From positions 1 through 64,000 of the forward strand of contig JANXQO010000062.1 of the NCBI GenBank assembly GCA_025353485.1: a stretch of 64,000 nt of DNA, in the 5' to 3' direction. The translations under genes were made by a program, and so were the position numbers. Each line of letters starts with the position of its first letter. The stretch's first letter is position 1. Below are positions 27,072-35,459 of this stretch, piece by piece. The stretch is from Chitinophagales bacterium. Lineage in GTDB: Bacteria > Bacteroidota > Bacteroidia > Chitinophagales > Chitinophagaceae. A model generated the notes under the pieces. The model was not told the origin of the DNA. It made no database searches and worked only from the letters and a program-made list of their open reading frames with translations.

Positions 27072-27130
27072 TGCGAAATATTTCGTAATTCAAAAAATGT
27101 ATCTATATTTGATCTACTAAATATTTCGTA
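27072..27130 (+). promoter_or_regulatory. Promoter with two palindromic operator boxes upstream of the PDZ gene
   Basis: The -7 element TATATTTG lies at 27104-27111. Two 16-base boxes surround it: TGCGAAATATTTCGTA (27072-27087) and TACTAAATATTTCGTA (27115-27130). Each differs by one base from the perfect palindrome TACGAAATATTTCGTA. Box 1 covers the -33 region and box 2 the expected start site; their centres are 43 bases apart, about four helical turns. This is the layout of a repressor operator. The TAC...GTA ends recall BlaI/MecI-type sites, but the regulator is not in the window. Confidence 0.7.
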
Positions 27131-27145
27131 CATAAAATTATAAAG

Positions 27146-28093
27146 ATGAAAAAGATTATTTTAATGGCTCTGTGCTGGCCCTTGTGCTCTTATCCCATAT
27201 ATGCACAAAAAGAAAAAACAAAAAATAATAGCCGTGAGATCATCATTATAAAAAATGGTGACAAAGACAAAAAACTTACTATCGAAACAAAAGATGGTGA
27301 AGTATTTATAAATGGCAAACCCTCTTCAGAGTATAAGGATGATGATATATCTGTTATGAGGCAAAAATTCGGTAACGACAGAAATTTTCTTTACACGCCT
27401 GGCCAAAATTTAAATTTATTTGATAATAACTGGAATGAAAAAAGGGCATTCCTTGGTGTAACAACAGAGAAAGATGAGGATGGTGTAAAGATCACAGATA
27501 TATCAAAAGGCAGCGCTGCAGAAAAAGTCGGTTTAAAAGAAGGGGACATTATTGCCAAAGTTGGAAATAAAAAGATCACCGATCCCGATGATCTTATGGA
27601 TGCAGTTACTGCGTATAAGCCTAAGGAAGATGTAACTATTTCTTATAAAAGAAATGGCAAAACAGGCGAGGCAAAAGCAACCCTTGGAGAAAGAAGTTTT
27701 TCGCGATCTTTTTCTTATAACGGCAATGGCATGAGCGACCACAATTTTAATTTTACAATGCCCAAAATAGCCACCATACCGCATGAGCCATTTGCAATGT
27801 CGTGGAGATTTGGACGGGAAAGGTTAGGAGTAAGTATTGAAGATACAGACAATGATAGTGGTGTAAAGATCACTGATGTGCAGGATGAATCTGCCGCTGC
27901 AAAAGCAGGGTTAAAGGAGAATGATATCATTACAGAAGTGAATGGCAAAAAAGTAAAAGATATTAATGAAGTAAGAAAAGAATTGGCAGAGGTAAAAGAC
28001 AAAACTTCTTATAACATTAAAGCTAAAAGAAATGGTTCGGATATGAATTTTGAAATAAAAATTCCTAAAAAAATTAATAGGGCGGACCTATAA
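27146..28093 (+). CDS. Secreted protein with two PDZ domains
   Basis: A 315-residue protein with a signal peptide (IILMALCWPLCSYPIYAQ), then a region with REIIIIKNGDKDKKLTIETKDGEVFINGKP, as seen in envelope proteins linked to BlaR1/M56-type systems in Bacteroidota. Two PDZ domains follow: one with RAFLGVTTEKDEDGVKITD and GLKEGDIIAKVG, and one with RERLGVSIED and GLKENDIITEVNG. No protease domain is present, so it is probably a binding or adaptor protein in the periplasm. It has a dedicated promoter with two operator boxes and its own terminator, and so is likely inducible. Confidence 0.85.
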   Translation: MKKIILMALCWPLCSYPIYAQKEKTKNNSREIIIIKNGDKDKKLTIETKDGEVFINGKPSSEYKDDDISVMRQKFGNDRNFLYTPGQNLNLFDNNWNEKRAFLGVTTEKDEDGVKITDISKGSAAEKVGLKEGDIIAKVGNKKITDPDDLMDAVTAYKPKEDVTISYKRNGKTGEAKATLGERSFSRSFSYNGNGMSDHNFNFTMPKIATIPHEPFAMSWRFGRERLGVSIEDTDNDSGVKITDVQDESAAAKAGLKENDIITEVNGKKVKDINEVRKELAEVKDKTSYNIKAKRNGSDMNFEIKIPKKINRADL

Positions 28094-28120
28094 ATTTCTT
28101 CTCAGGTGTGTTTTACAAAG

Positions 28121-28147
28121 GACTGCTTTTTATGGCAGTCTTTTTTA
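28121..28147 (+). terminator. Rho-independent terminator of the PDZ gene
   Basis: GACTGC (28121-28126) pairs with GCAGTC (28135-28140), followed directly by six T (28141-28146). It lies 28 bases after the stop codon. Confidence 0.85.
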
Positions 28148-28188
28148 TGCACTGAAGTACCGGCAAATGGTTTTCATACCTTAGCAAA

Positions 28189-29637
28189 ATGTTTGATGAG
28201 AAAAAATATGAAGCTGTTATTGGGCTTGAAGTACATACACAGCTTTTAACCAAAAGCAAATTATTTTGTGGGGATAGTGCTGAATTTGGCGCTGCACCAA
28301 ATACCCATATTAGTCCTGTCTCTCTGGCACACCCCGGCACACTGCCTAAAATGAATAAGAAAGTAATAGAGTATGCAATTAAATTAGGCATTGCACTTCA
28401 TTGTGATATTGAACGCAATAATTATTTCGCAAGAAAAAATTATTTCTATCCTGATCTTCCCAAGGGTTATCAAATTTCACAGCACACTACTCCCATTTGT
28501 AAAAATGGATTTGTAACAATCAGAATTGATTCTACAGAAAGAAATATAAAATTAAACCGTATTCATATTGAAGAAGATGCCGGTAAAAGTTTGCACGATG
28601 CAGATGAAAATTATACATGTATTGATCTTAACAGGGCCGGTGTTCCCTTGCTTGAAATTGTAAGCGAACCCGATATGCACAGCGCTGATGAAGCCTTTGC
28701 ATACATTACAGAGATACGCAAACTGGTTAGATATTTAGGCGTTTGCGATGGCAATATGGAAGAAGGAAGCCTGCGGTGCGATGCAAATATTTCTATCCGC
28801 TTAAGAGGAGAAAAAAAATTGGGGACAAAGGTGGAAGTGAAGAATTTAAATTCGATACGTAATGTAAAAAAAGCAATTGAACATGAAATAGAGAGGCTTA
28901 TAAAACTATCGGAAAATAATGAAGAAATCATTCAGCAGACAAGAAGTTTTGATGCAGAAACCGGAACAACATTTTCGCTGCGCACTAAAGAGGAGGCAAA
29001 TGATTACCGCTATTTTGCCGAGCCTGATCTAACCCCGTTTTTTATTACTGCTGAAATGATGGAATCAGTAAAGCAAACCATCCCGGCTTTGCCAAAAGAA
29101 CTTGAATTGCAATACCAGAAAGAGTTTGGCCTGTCTGCATACGATGCTAAAGTTCTTTGTGAAGACAGATCTGCTTCAGATCTTTTCAACTCAATATTAC
29201 AGCATACAAATAATTATAAAGCTGCAGCCAATTGGTTGCTGGGGCCTGTCAAATCTTACCTTAATGAAAATAATATTGAAATAAACAACTTCCCGCTTAC
29301 AGCAAAAACAATTGCTGAGCTGATAAAACTTATTGATGAAGGGAAAATAAATTTCAGCATAGCGTCCTCTAAAATATTCACAGCATTATTACAACAACCA
29401 GATAAAGCTCCGCTTAAAATTGTTACTGAATTGAATTTATTACAGGAGAGCAATGATGATACAGTAACTTTGTGGATTGATGAAGTGCTGCAAAAAATGC
29501 CCGAAAAAGTAAATGAATATAAAAAGGGTAAAAAGTCATTGATCGGTTTATTTGCAGGGGAAGTAAAAAAGATAAGTAAAGGAAAAGCCGATATGCAAAT
29601 GGTAAATAAATTATTAACTGAAAAATTAAATCAATAA
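28189..29637 (+). CDS. gatB: Asp-tRNA(Asn)/Glu-tRNA(Gln) amidotransferase subunit B
   Basis: A 482-residue GatB, the subunit that binds misacylated tRNA and activates it in the GatCAB complex. The signature block VIGLEVHTQLLTKSKLFCGD, zinc-binding-loop region, YFYPDLPKGYQISQ, HIEEDAGKS, DLNRAGVPLLEIVSEPD and the C-terminal YqeY-like tail domain are all visible. Length is normal. gatA and gatC are elsewhere. The following TlpA-like gene starts eight bases after the stop and may be co-transcribed. Confidence 0.97.
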   Translation: MFDEKKYEAVIGLEVHTQLLTKSKLFCGDSAEFGAAPNTHISPVSLAHPGTLPKMNKKVIEYAIKLGIALHCDIERNNYFARKNYFYPDLPKGYQISQHTTPICKNGFVTIRIDSTERNIKLNRIHIEEDAGKSLHDADENYTCIDLNRAGVPLLEIVSEPDMHSADEAFAYITEIRKLVRYLGVCDGNMEEGSLRCDANISIRLRGEKKLGTKVEVKNLNSIRNVKKAIEHEIERLIKLSENNEEIIQQTRSFDAETGTTFSLRTKEEANDYRYFAEPDLTPFFITAEMMESVKQTIPALPKELELQYQKEFGLSAYDAKVLCEDRSASDLFNSILQHTNNYKAAANWLLGPVKSYLNENNIEINNFPLTAKTIAELIKLIDEGKINFSIASSKIFTALLQQPDKAPLKIVTELNLLQESNDDTVTLWIDEVLQKMPEKVNEYKKGKKSLIGLFAGEVKKISKGKADMQMVNKLLTEKLNQ

Positions 29638-29644
29638 ATATTCA

Positions 29645-30772
29645 ATGAAAAAATTACTTTTTATATTTTGTTGTATAGCTTTTTTTTCATGCAAAGATGA
29701 AAATATAACCGGAAAGTTTACAGTAACAGGTGAAATTAAAAATGCTCCCGATCAAAAAATATTTTTAGAAGAAATCCATTTTAGCCAGGAGCCACCTGTA
29801 GTATTAGATACTTCGTTATTAGAAAAAGGCAGGGTTAGCATTAAAAGCATTGCATCAGAAGAAGGCTTATACAGGATCAGGTTAGAGAAAGGGCCTGCCT
29901 ATATTTTTATAAATGATAAAGATGCCATATCCTTTACAGCCGATGCAACAGGCGAAGGATATAGATCTCAAACTTTTAATTCGCCTGCTAATGCTTCTCT
30001 TAGAAAATTTATTAGTATGCTTGATTCGTTACAGGGTTTGCTTAAGGCTGGCGAAAACGGTATCACTGCATTAAAAGGATCGCATGCAAATGACAGTGCT
30101 ATTAAAATTTCAGAAAACGCTCTTGCACAGATCACATCACAATACAATGATTTTATTTTAAAATATATTGATACAACTGCAAGCCCAAGTATTGCATTAT
30201 TTGCATTAGGATATTCACAGCAAATTAAACAGGATACTATAACAAAAACGGTTAATGCTTTGGTAAAACGTTTCCCAAATCATCACGCACTTAATGATCT
30301 TGTAAAGCAATACAATCAATCACTAACTCAAACTAAAAATAAAGACATTAAACCGGAAGAAAGCATGATGGCGCCGGATTTCACCCTGCCGGATGTTAAT
30401 GGAAAACAGGTTTCGCTAAGTTCGTTTAAGGGAAAATATGTACTCGTTGATTTTTGGGCAAGCTGGTGTGGGCCTTGTCGTGAAGAAAATCCTAATGTTG
30501 TTGCTGCGTATAATAAATTTAAGGATAAAAATTTTACCATACTCGGTGTTTCTCTTGATAAAGAAAAGGCAGCATGGTTAAAAGCAATTAAAGATGACGG
30601 CCTTACCTGGAATCATGTAAGTGATCTTAAATTCTGGAGCAGTATTGTAGTTCCTTTGTACAGTATAGAAGGTATTCCTTATAATGTTTTAGTTGATCCG
30701 CAGGGGAAAATTATTGCAAAGGAATTACGGGGCGCTGATCTTGAAAATAAATTAGCAGAAGTTTTGAAATAA
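29645..30772 (+). CDS. TlpA-like thiol:disulfide lipoprotein with DUF4369-like N-terminus
   Basis: A 375-residue lipoprotein (LFIFCCIAFFSCKDE, cysteine at the lipobox). The N-terminal half (GKFTVTGEIKNAPDQKIFLEEIHF...) resembles the DUF4369 domain that precedes thioredoxin-like domains in Bacteroidota. The C-terminal half is a TlpA/AhpC-TSA-type thioredoxin fold (APDFTLPDVNGKQVSLSSFKGKYVLVDFWASWCGPC) with redox cysteines C275 and C278. The cis-proline region is near EGIPYNVLVDPQG. It should act in the envelope as a disulfide reductase, with partners unknown; DsbD upstream in the window could supply electrons. Confidence 0.9.
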   Translation: MKKLLFIFCCIAFFSCKDENITGKFTVTGEIKNAPDQKIFLEEIHFSQEPPVVLDTSLLEKGRVSIKSIASEEGLYRIRLEKGPAYIFINDKDAISFTADATGEGYRSQTFNSPANASLRKFISMLDSLQGLLKAGENGITALKGSHANDSAIKISENALAQITSQYNDFILKYIDTTASPSIALFALGYSQQIKQDTITKTVNALVKRFPNHHALNDLVKQYNQSLTQTKNKDIKPEESMMAPDFTLPDVNGKQVSLSSFKGKYVLVDFWASWCGPCREENPNVVAAYNKFKDKNFTILGVSLDKEKAAWLKAIKDDGLTWNHVSDLKFWSSIVVPLYSIEGIPYNVLVDPQGKIIAKELRGADLENKLAEVLK

Positions 30773-30850
30773 TTATTTAGCCGGCATTTAATCTTTGGTC
30801 ATCATCGTTGTGTCACTCACTTGTGCCATATACCTACATGCATCTCTTTC

Positions 30851-31447
30851 ATGAATTATCTTGCCCACGCATATCTTTCTTTTAATCAGCCGGAGATATT
30901 AGCGGGCAACATGATAAGTGATTTTGTAAAAGGCAAAACAAAATTTAATTATCCGCCGGGCATACAAAATGGCATTTCGCTCCACAGAGCCATTGATGAA
31001 TATACTGATACCCATCCTGCAACAAAAAAAGCTGCAGGTTTTTTCCGTCCTGCTTATCGTTTATACTCCGGCGCTTTTGTAGATGTTGTGTACGATCATT
31101 TTTTAGCGCTGGATACAAATGAATTTAAAGATTTACAAGCTTTGCAAAATTTTACTATCCAAGTTTATAATACACTCGAGGAAAATTATTCATTGCTTCC
31201 TTTACGTTTTCAAAATACCTTCCCACACATGAAACAACATAATTGGTTGTTTAATTATCAATATCGTGCCGGCATTGAAAAAAGCTTTGGGGGATTGGTT
31301 TACAGGGCGGCATATATTAATGAATCGGCCACAGCCTTTGCTATCTTTAATAAAAATTACGATGAGTTAAAAGATTGTTATGCTATTTTTTTTCCGACAC
31401 TCAAAAAATTTGCTTCTCAATATCTAACCACCCTGTTACTTGCCTGA
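30851..31447 (+). CDS. acpH: ACP phosphodiesterase-like protein (AcpH/DUF479)
   Basis: About 198 residues of the AcpH (DUF479) family, which removes phosphopantetheine from acyl carrier protein. Family blocks are MNYLAHAYLS, GNMISDFVKG, GISLHRAIDEYTDTHP and YDHFLA. I chose the ATG at 30851, because MNYLAHAYLS is the usual N-terminus; the upstream in-frame start at 30821 adds ten residues without support. The histidines and aspartates of the HD-like site are in place. The true activity in Bacteroidota members is not established. Confidence 0.83.
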   Translation: MNYLAHAYLSFNQPEILAGNMISDFVKGKTKFNYPPGIQNGISLHRAIDEYTDTHPATKKAAGFFRPAYRLYSGAFVDVVYDHFLALDTNEFKDLQALQNFTIQVYNTLEENYSLLPLRFQNTFPHMKQHNWLFNYQYRAGIEKSFGGLVYRAAYINESATAFAIFNKNYDELKDCYAIFFPTLKKFASQYLTTLLLA

Positions 31448-31454
31448 ATCAGTT

Positions 31455-31462
31455 TATATTTG
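31455..31462 (+). promoter_or_regulatory. -7 promoter element of the DUF2911 gene
   Basis: TATATTTG, an exact TAnnTTTG match, 18 bases before the ATG at 31481. No strong -33 TTG was seen at the right distance. Confidence 0.45.
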
Positions 31463-31480
31463 TAAAACAATTAAGGGTAT

Positions 31481-32035
31481 ATGAAAGGGATAATCACATT
31501 ATTGTTATCAGCATTTGTACTACAGGTTTCAGCACAACAATTGCCTCCACTTGATAAATCTCCGATGGATATGAGTTACTATCCTGCAGGCTACCCGGTA
31601 CTTAAATTTCAAAATAAAATTACAGAGCCTTTAATTATGAGAATTATTTACAGCCGTCCCCAGGTAAATGGCCGTAAAATATTTGGCGACCTTCAAAAAT
31701 TTGGAGAGATATGGAGGCTCGGTGCTAATGAGGTAACAGAAATTCAATTTTTTAAAGATATTTGGATCAATAATAAAAAAATAAAAAAAGGACGGTACTC
31801 TTTATACTGCATTCCTTATGAGGATAAGTGGACCATGATAGTGAATAAAGAAACTGATGTATGGGGACTTAAATATGATGCTGACAAAGATGTTGTGCGC
31901 ATGGATCTTACCACAGAAAAAAATATTTCAACAGAAGCGCTTACAATCATTTTTGTAAAATCTGATACGGGGGCAAATATGCTTATGTATTGGGATGATG
32001 TAAAAGCGGCGTTACCTATAACTTTTAAAAACTAA
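31481..32035 (+). CDS. Secreted DUF2911 domain protein
   Basis: A 184-residue exported protein (signal peptide ending VSAQQ). The core IIYSRPQVNGRKIFGDLQKFGEIWRLGANEVTEIQF followed by IKKGRYSLYCIPYEDKWTMIVNK is the DUF2911 pattern, common in Bacteroidota and of unknown function. Length is usual. It precedes the Cys/Met PLP enzyme gene by six bases and may be co-transcribed, though no functional link is known. Confidence 0.88.
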   Translation: MKGIITLLLSAFVLQVSAQQLPPLDKSPMDMSYYPAGYPVLKFQNKITEPLIMRIIYSRPQVNGRKIFGDLQKFGEIWRLGANEVTEIQFFKDIWINNKKIKKGRYSLYCIPYEDKWTMIVNKETDVWGLKYDADKDVVRMDLTTEKNISTEALTIIFVKSDTGANMLMYWDDVKAALPITFKN

Positions 32036-32041
32036 TTATAT

Positions 32042-33232
32042 ATGAAACTTGCCACAAAATTAATTCATGCAGGCATAGAGCCAGACCCTTCTACCGGAGC
32101 TATAATGACTCCCATTTATCAAACATCTACCTATGTGCAAACCGCACCCGGCGATCATAAAGGATATGAATATGCAAGAACGCAGAACCCTACAAGAACG
32201 GCTCTGCAAAATGCTTTGGCAGCAATTGAAAATGGAAAATTTGCATTGTGCTTTAGCAGTGGTATGGCAGCAACTGATGCAGTTATCAAACTTTTAAATC
32301 CAGGGGATGAGGTGATTGCCGCCAATGATATGTATGGCGGAACGTACCGGATGTTTACTAAAATTTTTGAGAAGTATGGTTTGAAGTTTCATTTTATTGA
32401 TATGCAGGATGCTAATAATATCAAACAACATATTAATGCCAATACAAAACTCATCTGGACAGAAACGCCTACCAACCCGATGATGAACATCATAGATATA
32501 AAAGCAGTGGCTGATATAGCAAAACCACACAACATTATGGTTTGTGTTGATAATACATTTGCATCTCCCTATTTGCAAACACCATTGGATCTTGGTGCCG
32601 ATATTGTTTTACATTCTGCCACAAAATATTTAGGCGGGCATAGCGATGTAGTGCATGGCTGTTTAATTATTAATGATGCTGCGCAGGAAGAAAAACTCCG
32701 GTTCATTCAGAACAGTTGTGGCGGAGTGCCGGGCCCACAGGATTGCTTTTTAGTTTTACGCGGATTAAAAACTTTACACATACGCATGCAAAGGCATTGT
32801 GAGAATGGAGAAAAAATTGCCAATTGGTTACGCTCCAATTCAAAAGTTGATAAGGTTTACTGGTGTGGCTTCCAGGATCATCCTAATTATGCTATAGCAA
32901 AAAAACAAATGAGAGGTTTCGGTGGCATGATAAGTTTTACATTAAAAGATGACAGTATGGAAGCAGCGAATAAAGTTTTATCAACAACTAAATTATTTTC
33001 TCTTGCAGAAAGTTTGGGTGGTGTTGAAAGTTTGATCGGCCATCCGGCAAGTATGACGCATGCAAGCATACCGAGAGAAGAGAGAATGAAGAACGGATTG
33101 ACAGATTCCCTTATCAGGCTTAGTGTAGGCATTGAGGATGTTGATGATCTTATCGAAGACCTTGATAATGCAATTGGCAAAGAAACACAGCAGCCAAAAA
33201 TAAATACAGAAAGAAATGCAGTAACAGTTTAA
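32042..33232 (+). CDS. Cys/Met-metabolism PLP-dependent enzyme (cystathionine gamma-synthase type)
   Basis: A 396-residue enzyme of the trans-sulfuration family, cytoplasmic, fold type I. Seen are the KLIHAGIEPDPSTGAIMTPIYQTSTY start, EYARTQNPTRTALQ, the GSGMA-like phosphate loop (CFSSGMAATDAV), WTETPTNP, VDNTFASPYLQ and the PLP lysine in SATKYLGGHSDV. Closing motifs SLGGVESLIGHPASMTH and RLSVGIED are present. Cystathionine gamma-synthase is the usual annotation, but cystathionine gamma-lyase or methionine gamma-lyase cannot be excluded by sequence alone, so no symbol is given. Confidence 0.93.
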   Translation: MKLATKLIHAGIEPDPSTGAIMTPIYQTSTYVQTAPGDHKGYEYARTQNPTRTALQNALAAIENGKFALCFSSGMAATDAVIKLLNPGDEVIAANDMYGGTYRMFTKIFEKYGLKFHFIDMQDANNIKQHINANTKLIWTETPTNPMMNIIDIKAVADIAKPHNIMVCVDNTFASPYLQTPLDLGADIVLHSATKYLGGHSDVVHGCLIINDAAQEEKLRFIQNSCGGVPGPQDCFLVLRGLKTLHIRMQRHCENGEKIANWLRSNSKVDKVYWCGFQDHPNYAIAKKQMRGFGGMISFTLKDDSMEAANKVLSTTKLFSLAESLGGVESLIGHPASMTHASIPREERMKNGLTDSLIRLSVGIEDVDDLIEDLDNAIGKETQQPKINTERNAVTV

Positions 33233-33288
33233 TATCTGTTATAATTCAAAAACAACAATTCAATTTTTTGTAACTTGTAAAAAGAGAA

Positions 33289-33501
33289 ATGTATAATAAA
33301 GAACAACTTTTAAATTTACCGGTAGATGAAAAATTAGAACTGGTTGAGGCTTTATGGGATAGTATTGACAATGATACAATAGGCAAGAAATTTTCTAAGC
33401 AGGAAATAAAAGAAGAGTTGGATAAAAGAATTGATAAAATAACAAAAGATCCCAAAAGCCTTATTAGCTGGGAAGATGTGAAGACAAAAATGAAAATGTA
33501 A
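33289..33501 (+). CDS. Addiction module antitoxin (TIGR02574-like)
   Basis: A 70-residue acidic protein with the pattern NLPVDEKLELVEALWDSID and a C-terminal ISWEDVKTKM, matching the TIGR02574 'addiction module component' family of antitoxins. Its final A overlaps the start of the following toxin (TAATG), so the two are translationally coupled. It would bind and neutralise the RelE/ParE-type partner and may autoregulate the operon; no operator was identified. Confidence 0.83.
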   Translation: MYNKEQLLNLPVDEKLELVEALWDSIDNDTIGKKFSKQEIKEELDKRIDKITKDPKSLISWEDVKTKMKM

Positions 33502-33800
33502 TGGCTAATTTTTCTATTGCTTTTACTCCTGAAGCAGAAATAGAAGCATTGCAGGCTTATTTTTGGTACGAAATTCAAAAGGCCGCTCTTGGTGAAGATT
33601 TTAAAATCTGTATAGATTTAAAAATTGAATCTTTGAAGAAAAATCCAAAAACATCAGGCTATATCTATAAAAATATACGTGCTTCAAAAATCAAACGATT
33701 TCCATACAACTTAATTTACAGGGTATTTAATTCTCAAATTCAGGTCATTGCCATATTTCATCAATCAAGAAATCCAAAGGAGTGGCGAAAAAGAATATAG
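33501..33800 (+). CDS. RelE/ParE-type toxin
   Basis: A 99-residue basic protein with FTPEAEIEALQAYFWYEIQ at the N-terminus and a C-terminal RFPYNLIYRVFNSQIQVIAIFHQSRNPKEW, the strand pattern of RelE/ParE toxins. Targets are either ribosome-bound mRNA (RelE) or gyrase (ParE); the sequence does not settle this. It is intact. The GTG start of the TIGR02757 gene lies inside its last 19 bases, so the TA pair drives, or at least is transcribed into, a housekeeping-type gene. Confidence 0.86.
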   Translation: MANFSIAFTPEAEIEALQAYFWYEIQKAALGEDFKICIDLKIESLKKNPKTSGYIYKNIRASKIKRFPYNLIYRVFNSQIQVIAIFHQSRNPKEWRKRI

Positions 33801-34597
33801 AACAAAATTTAAAAAAATTTCTTGATAAGAAGGTTGATGAATATGATCAGCCTTCTTTTATTAAGAATGATCCCATCTGCATTCCTCATTTATTTTCCAA
33901 AAAACAGGATATTGAGATCTCTGGATTTTTTGCAGCAATATTTGCCTGGGGAAACCGCACAACCATAATAAATAAAAGCCGTGAGTTAATGCAGTTAATG
34001 GATAATGCTCCTCATCAATTTATTTTGGGCCATGAAGTATCCGATCTAAAAAGATTATTGGGATTTAAACACAGAACGTTTAATACAACAGACCTTTTAT
34101 ATTTTATAGAATTTTTTAAACATCATTATTCAAAAAATAAATCTTTAGAGTCTGCTTTCTTTAACAAAGATTCATTGTTAATAAAAGCTTCGGAAGCCTC
34201 CCCCACCGGGGGAGGTTTGGTGGGGGCCGCTTTAAATCATTTTTACAATTATTTTTTTTCATTAGAAGATTCGCCTGCAAGAACAGTTAAGCATATTGCA
34301 TCACCACAAAAAAATTCTGCCTGCAAAAGGCTTAATATGTTTTTACGATGGATGGTGCGCCGGGACAGAAGTGGTGTTGATTTTGGAATATGGAAAAAAA
34401 TTTCGCCAGCCCAATTAATTTGCCCGGTAGATGTACATGTGGCAAGAGTTGCCAGGCATTTTAATCTGCTGAATCGCAAAGCAACTGATTGGCAGGCTGC
34501 GCTGGAACTAACAGCTAACCTTCGTAGCTTAGATAAAGATGATCCTGTAAAATATGACTTCGCATTATTTGGACTTGGTGTAATGGAAAAATTCTAA
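33782..34597 (+). CDS. TIGR02757 family protein with in-frame repeat insertion
   Basis: A 271-residue protein of unknown biochemical function, recognised by the blocks IPHLFSKKQDIEISGFFAAIFAWGNR, KNSACKRLNMFLRWMVRRD and GVDFGIWKKISPAQLICPVDVHVARVARHFNLL. The start is GTG 33782 overlapping the toxin gene. Around residues 135-150 the peptide KASEASPTGGGLVGAA interrupts the family sequence and is encoded by a palindromic element (34185-34228), without breaking the frame. Distant similarity of the C-terminal part to HhH DNA glycosylases is possible, but that is conjecture. Confidence 0.85.
   Translation: MAKKNIEQNLKKFLDKKVDEYDQPSFIKNDPICIPHLFSKKQDIEISGFFAAIFAWGNRTTIINKSRELMQLMDNAPHQFILGHEVSDLKRLLGFKHRTFNTTDLLYFIEFFKHHYSKNKSLESAFFNKDSLLIKASEASPTGGGLVGAALNHFYNYFFSLEDSPARTVKHIASPQKNSACKRLNMFLRWMVRRDRSGVDFGIWKKISPAQLICPVDVHVARVARHFNLLNRKATDWQAALELTANLRSLDKDDPVKYDFALFGLGVMEKF
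34185..34228. repeat. Palindromic repeat, family B, inside the TIGR02757 gene
   Basis: AAGCTTCGGAAG leads into CTCCCCCACCGGGGGAG and a tail TTTGGTGGGGGC. The intergenic copy at 63477-63520 (inverted) shares the same lead, core and tail with few changes. The frame read here is SPTGGGLVGA. Confidence 0.88.
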
Positions 34598-34607
34598 AGC
34601 TGAATGC

Positions 34608-34904
34608 ATGGTTGAAAAAGATTTGATACACATAATCAATAAACAAATTGATAGCTCGTTTGCAGAAGATATTTCGCCGCTGGCATTACAGGAAAAACTT
34701 AGTGCTTTTATTAATGATCTTATCCTGAATAATTTTGAAAGATTGATTGCAATACTATACAAAGCAGATGTGGATGAAATCAAATTAAAAAGGATCTTAA
34801 AAGAAAATGCCGGAAAAGATGCCGCGGAAATAATAGCAAGCCTGATAATAGAAAGAGAATTACAAAAAATTGAAACACGTAAAAAATTTGGAAGTAAAAA
34901 ATAA
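34608..34904 (+). CDS. Hypothetical helical protein
   Basis: A 98-residue protein, highly helical and charged, beginning MVEKDLIHIINKQIDSSFAEDI and ending KFGSKK. It has no signal peptide and no membrane segment. The pattern LIAILYKADVDEIKLKRILKENAGKDAAEIIASLIIERELQKIE looks like a conserved small cytosolic protein of Bacteroidota, but I cannot name a family. It follows the TIGR02757 gene by ten bases and is probably in the same transcript. Confidence 0.7.
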   Translation: MVEKDLIHIINKQIDSSFAEDISPLALQEKLSAFINDLILNNFERLIAILYKADVDEIKLKRILKENAGKDAAEIIASLIIERELQKIETRKKFGSKK

Positions 34905-35045
34905 AGTGGCTGGCTGTTAACCTTTGCATATAATAAGCAGTCTTACTTAGTCTGTTATCAATTTAAATGTTTGTTAACGCAGCTATATTAAAAAGTTGAC
35001 GTCTTATCTTTACAATCAAATTTTATCAATTTTAAAAAACTATCA

Positions 35046-35420
35046 ATGAAAGTCAAGATTACTTTATTAGCAATGCTGATGTTTGTGGGAATATTAAGCA
35101 CCCAGGCTCAGCAAGGTCAGCGCCGTACACCCGAAGAACGCACGAAAATGGTTGTCGACAGGTTAAATGACAGCCTTAAAATTACCCAGGTTCAACAAAC
35201 TGATATAAGTCCGGTTTATCTTGATTATTATAAGGCACAGGATAAATTAAGAGAAGGGTTAGCGCCAGGAACGAGACCCGAAAAAGCCGACATGGATAAG
35301 CTTACTGAGGCAAGAGACGCAAAACTTAAAATAATATTAACCCCAGAACAATTTACTAAGCTTAAAGAAATGGAAGCTGCTATGCGTCAGCGTATGCAAC
35401 AAAGACCTCCGGGACAATAA
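35046..35420 (+). CDS. Secreted Spy/CpxP-like protein
   Basis: A 124-residue exported protein (signal peptide MKVKITLLAMLMFVGILSTQAQ). The mature part is helical and contains two LTxxQ-like motifs (LKITQVQQTDI and ILTPEQFTKLKEM), which are typical for Spy/CpxP-like periplasmic chaperones. It is rich in Q, R and P at both ends. It has its own terminator. A role in envelope stress is inferred only from this motif pair. Confidence 0.72.
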   Translation: MKVKITLLAMLMFVGILSTQAQQGQRRTPEERTKMVVDRLNDSLKITQVQQTDISPVYLDYYKAQDKLREGLAPGTRPEKADMDKLTEARDAKLKIILTPEQFTKLKEMEAAMRQRMQQRPPGQ

Positions 35421-35433
35421 TTAAAAAAGAAAA

Positions 35434-35459
35434 GCCCTGAATGATCTTCAGGGTTTTTT
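35434..35459 (+). terminator. Rho-independent terminator of the Spy-like gene
   Basis: CCCTGAA (35435-35441) pairs with TTCAGGG (35447-35453), followed by six T. The hairpin overlaps the stop codon of the convergent haemoglobin gene at 35448. Confidence 0.88.
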
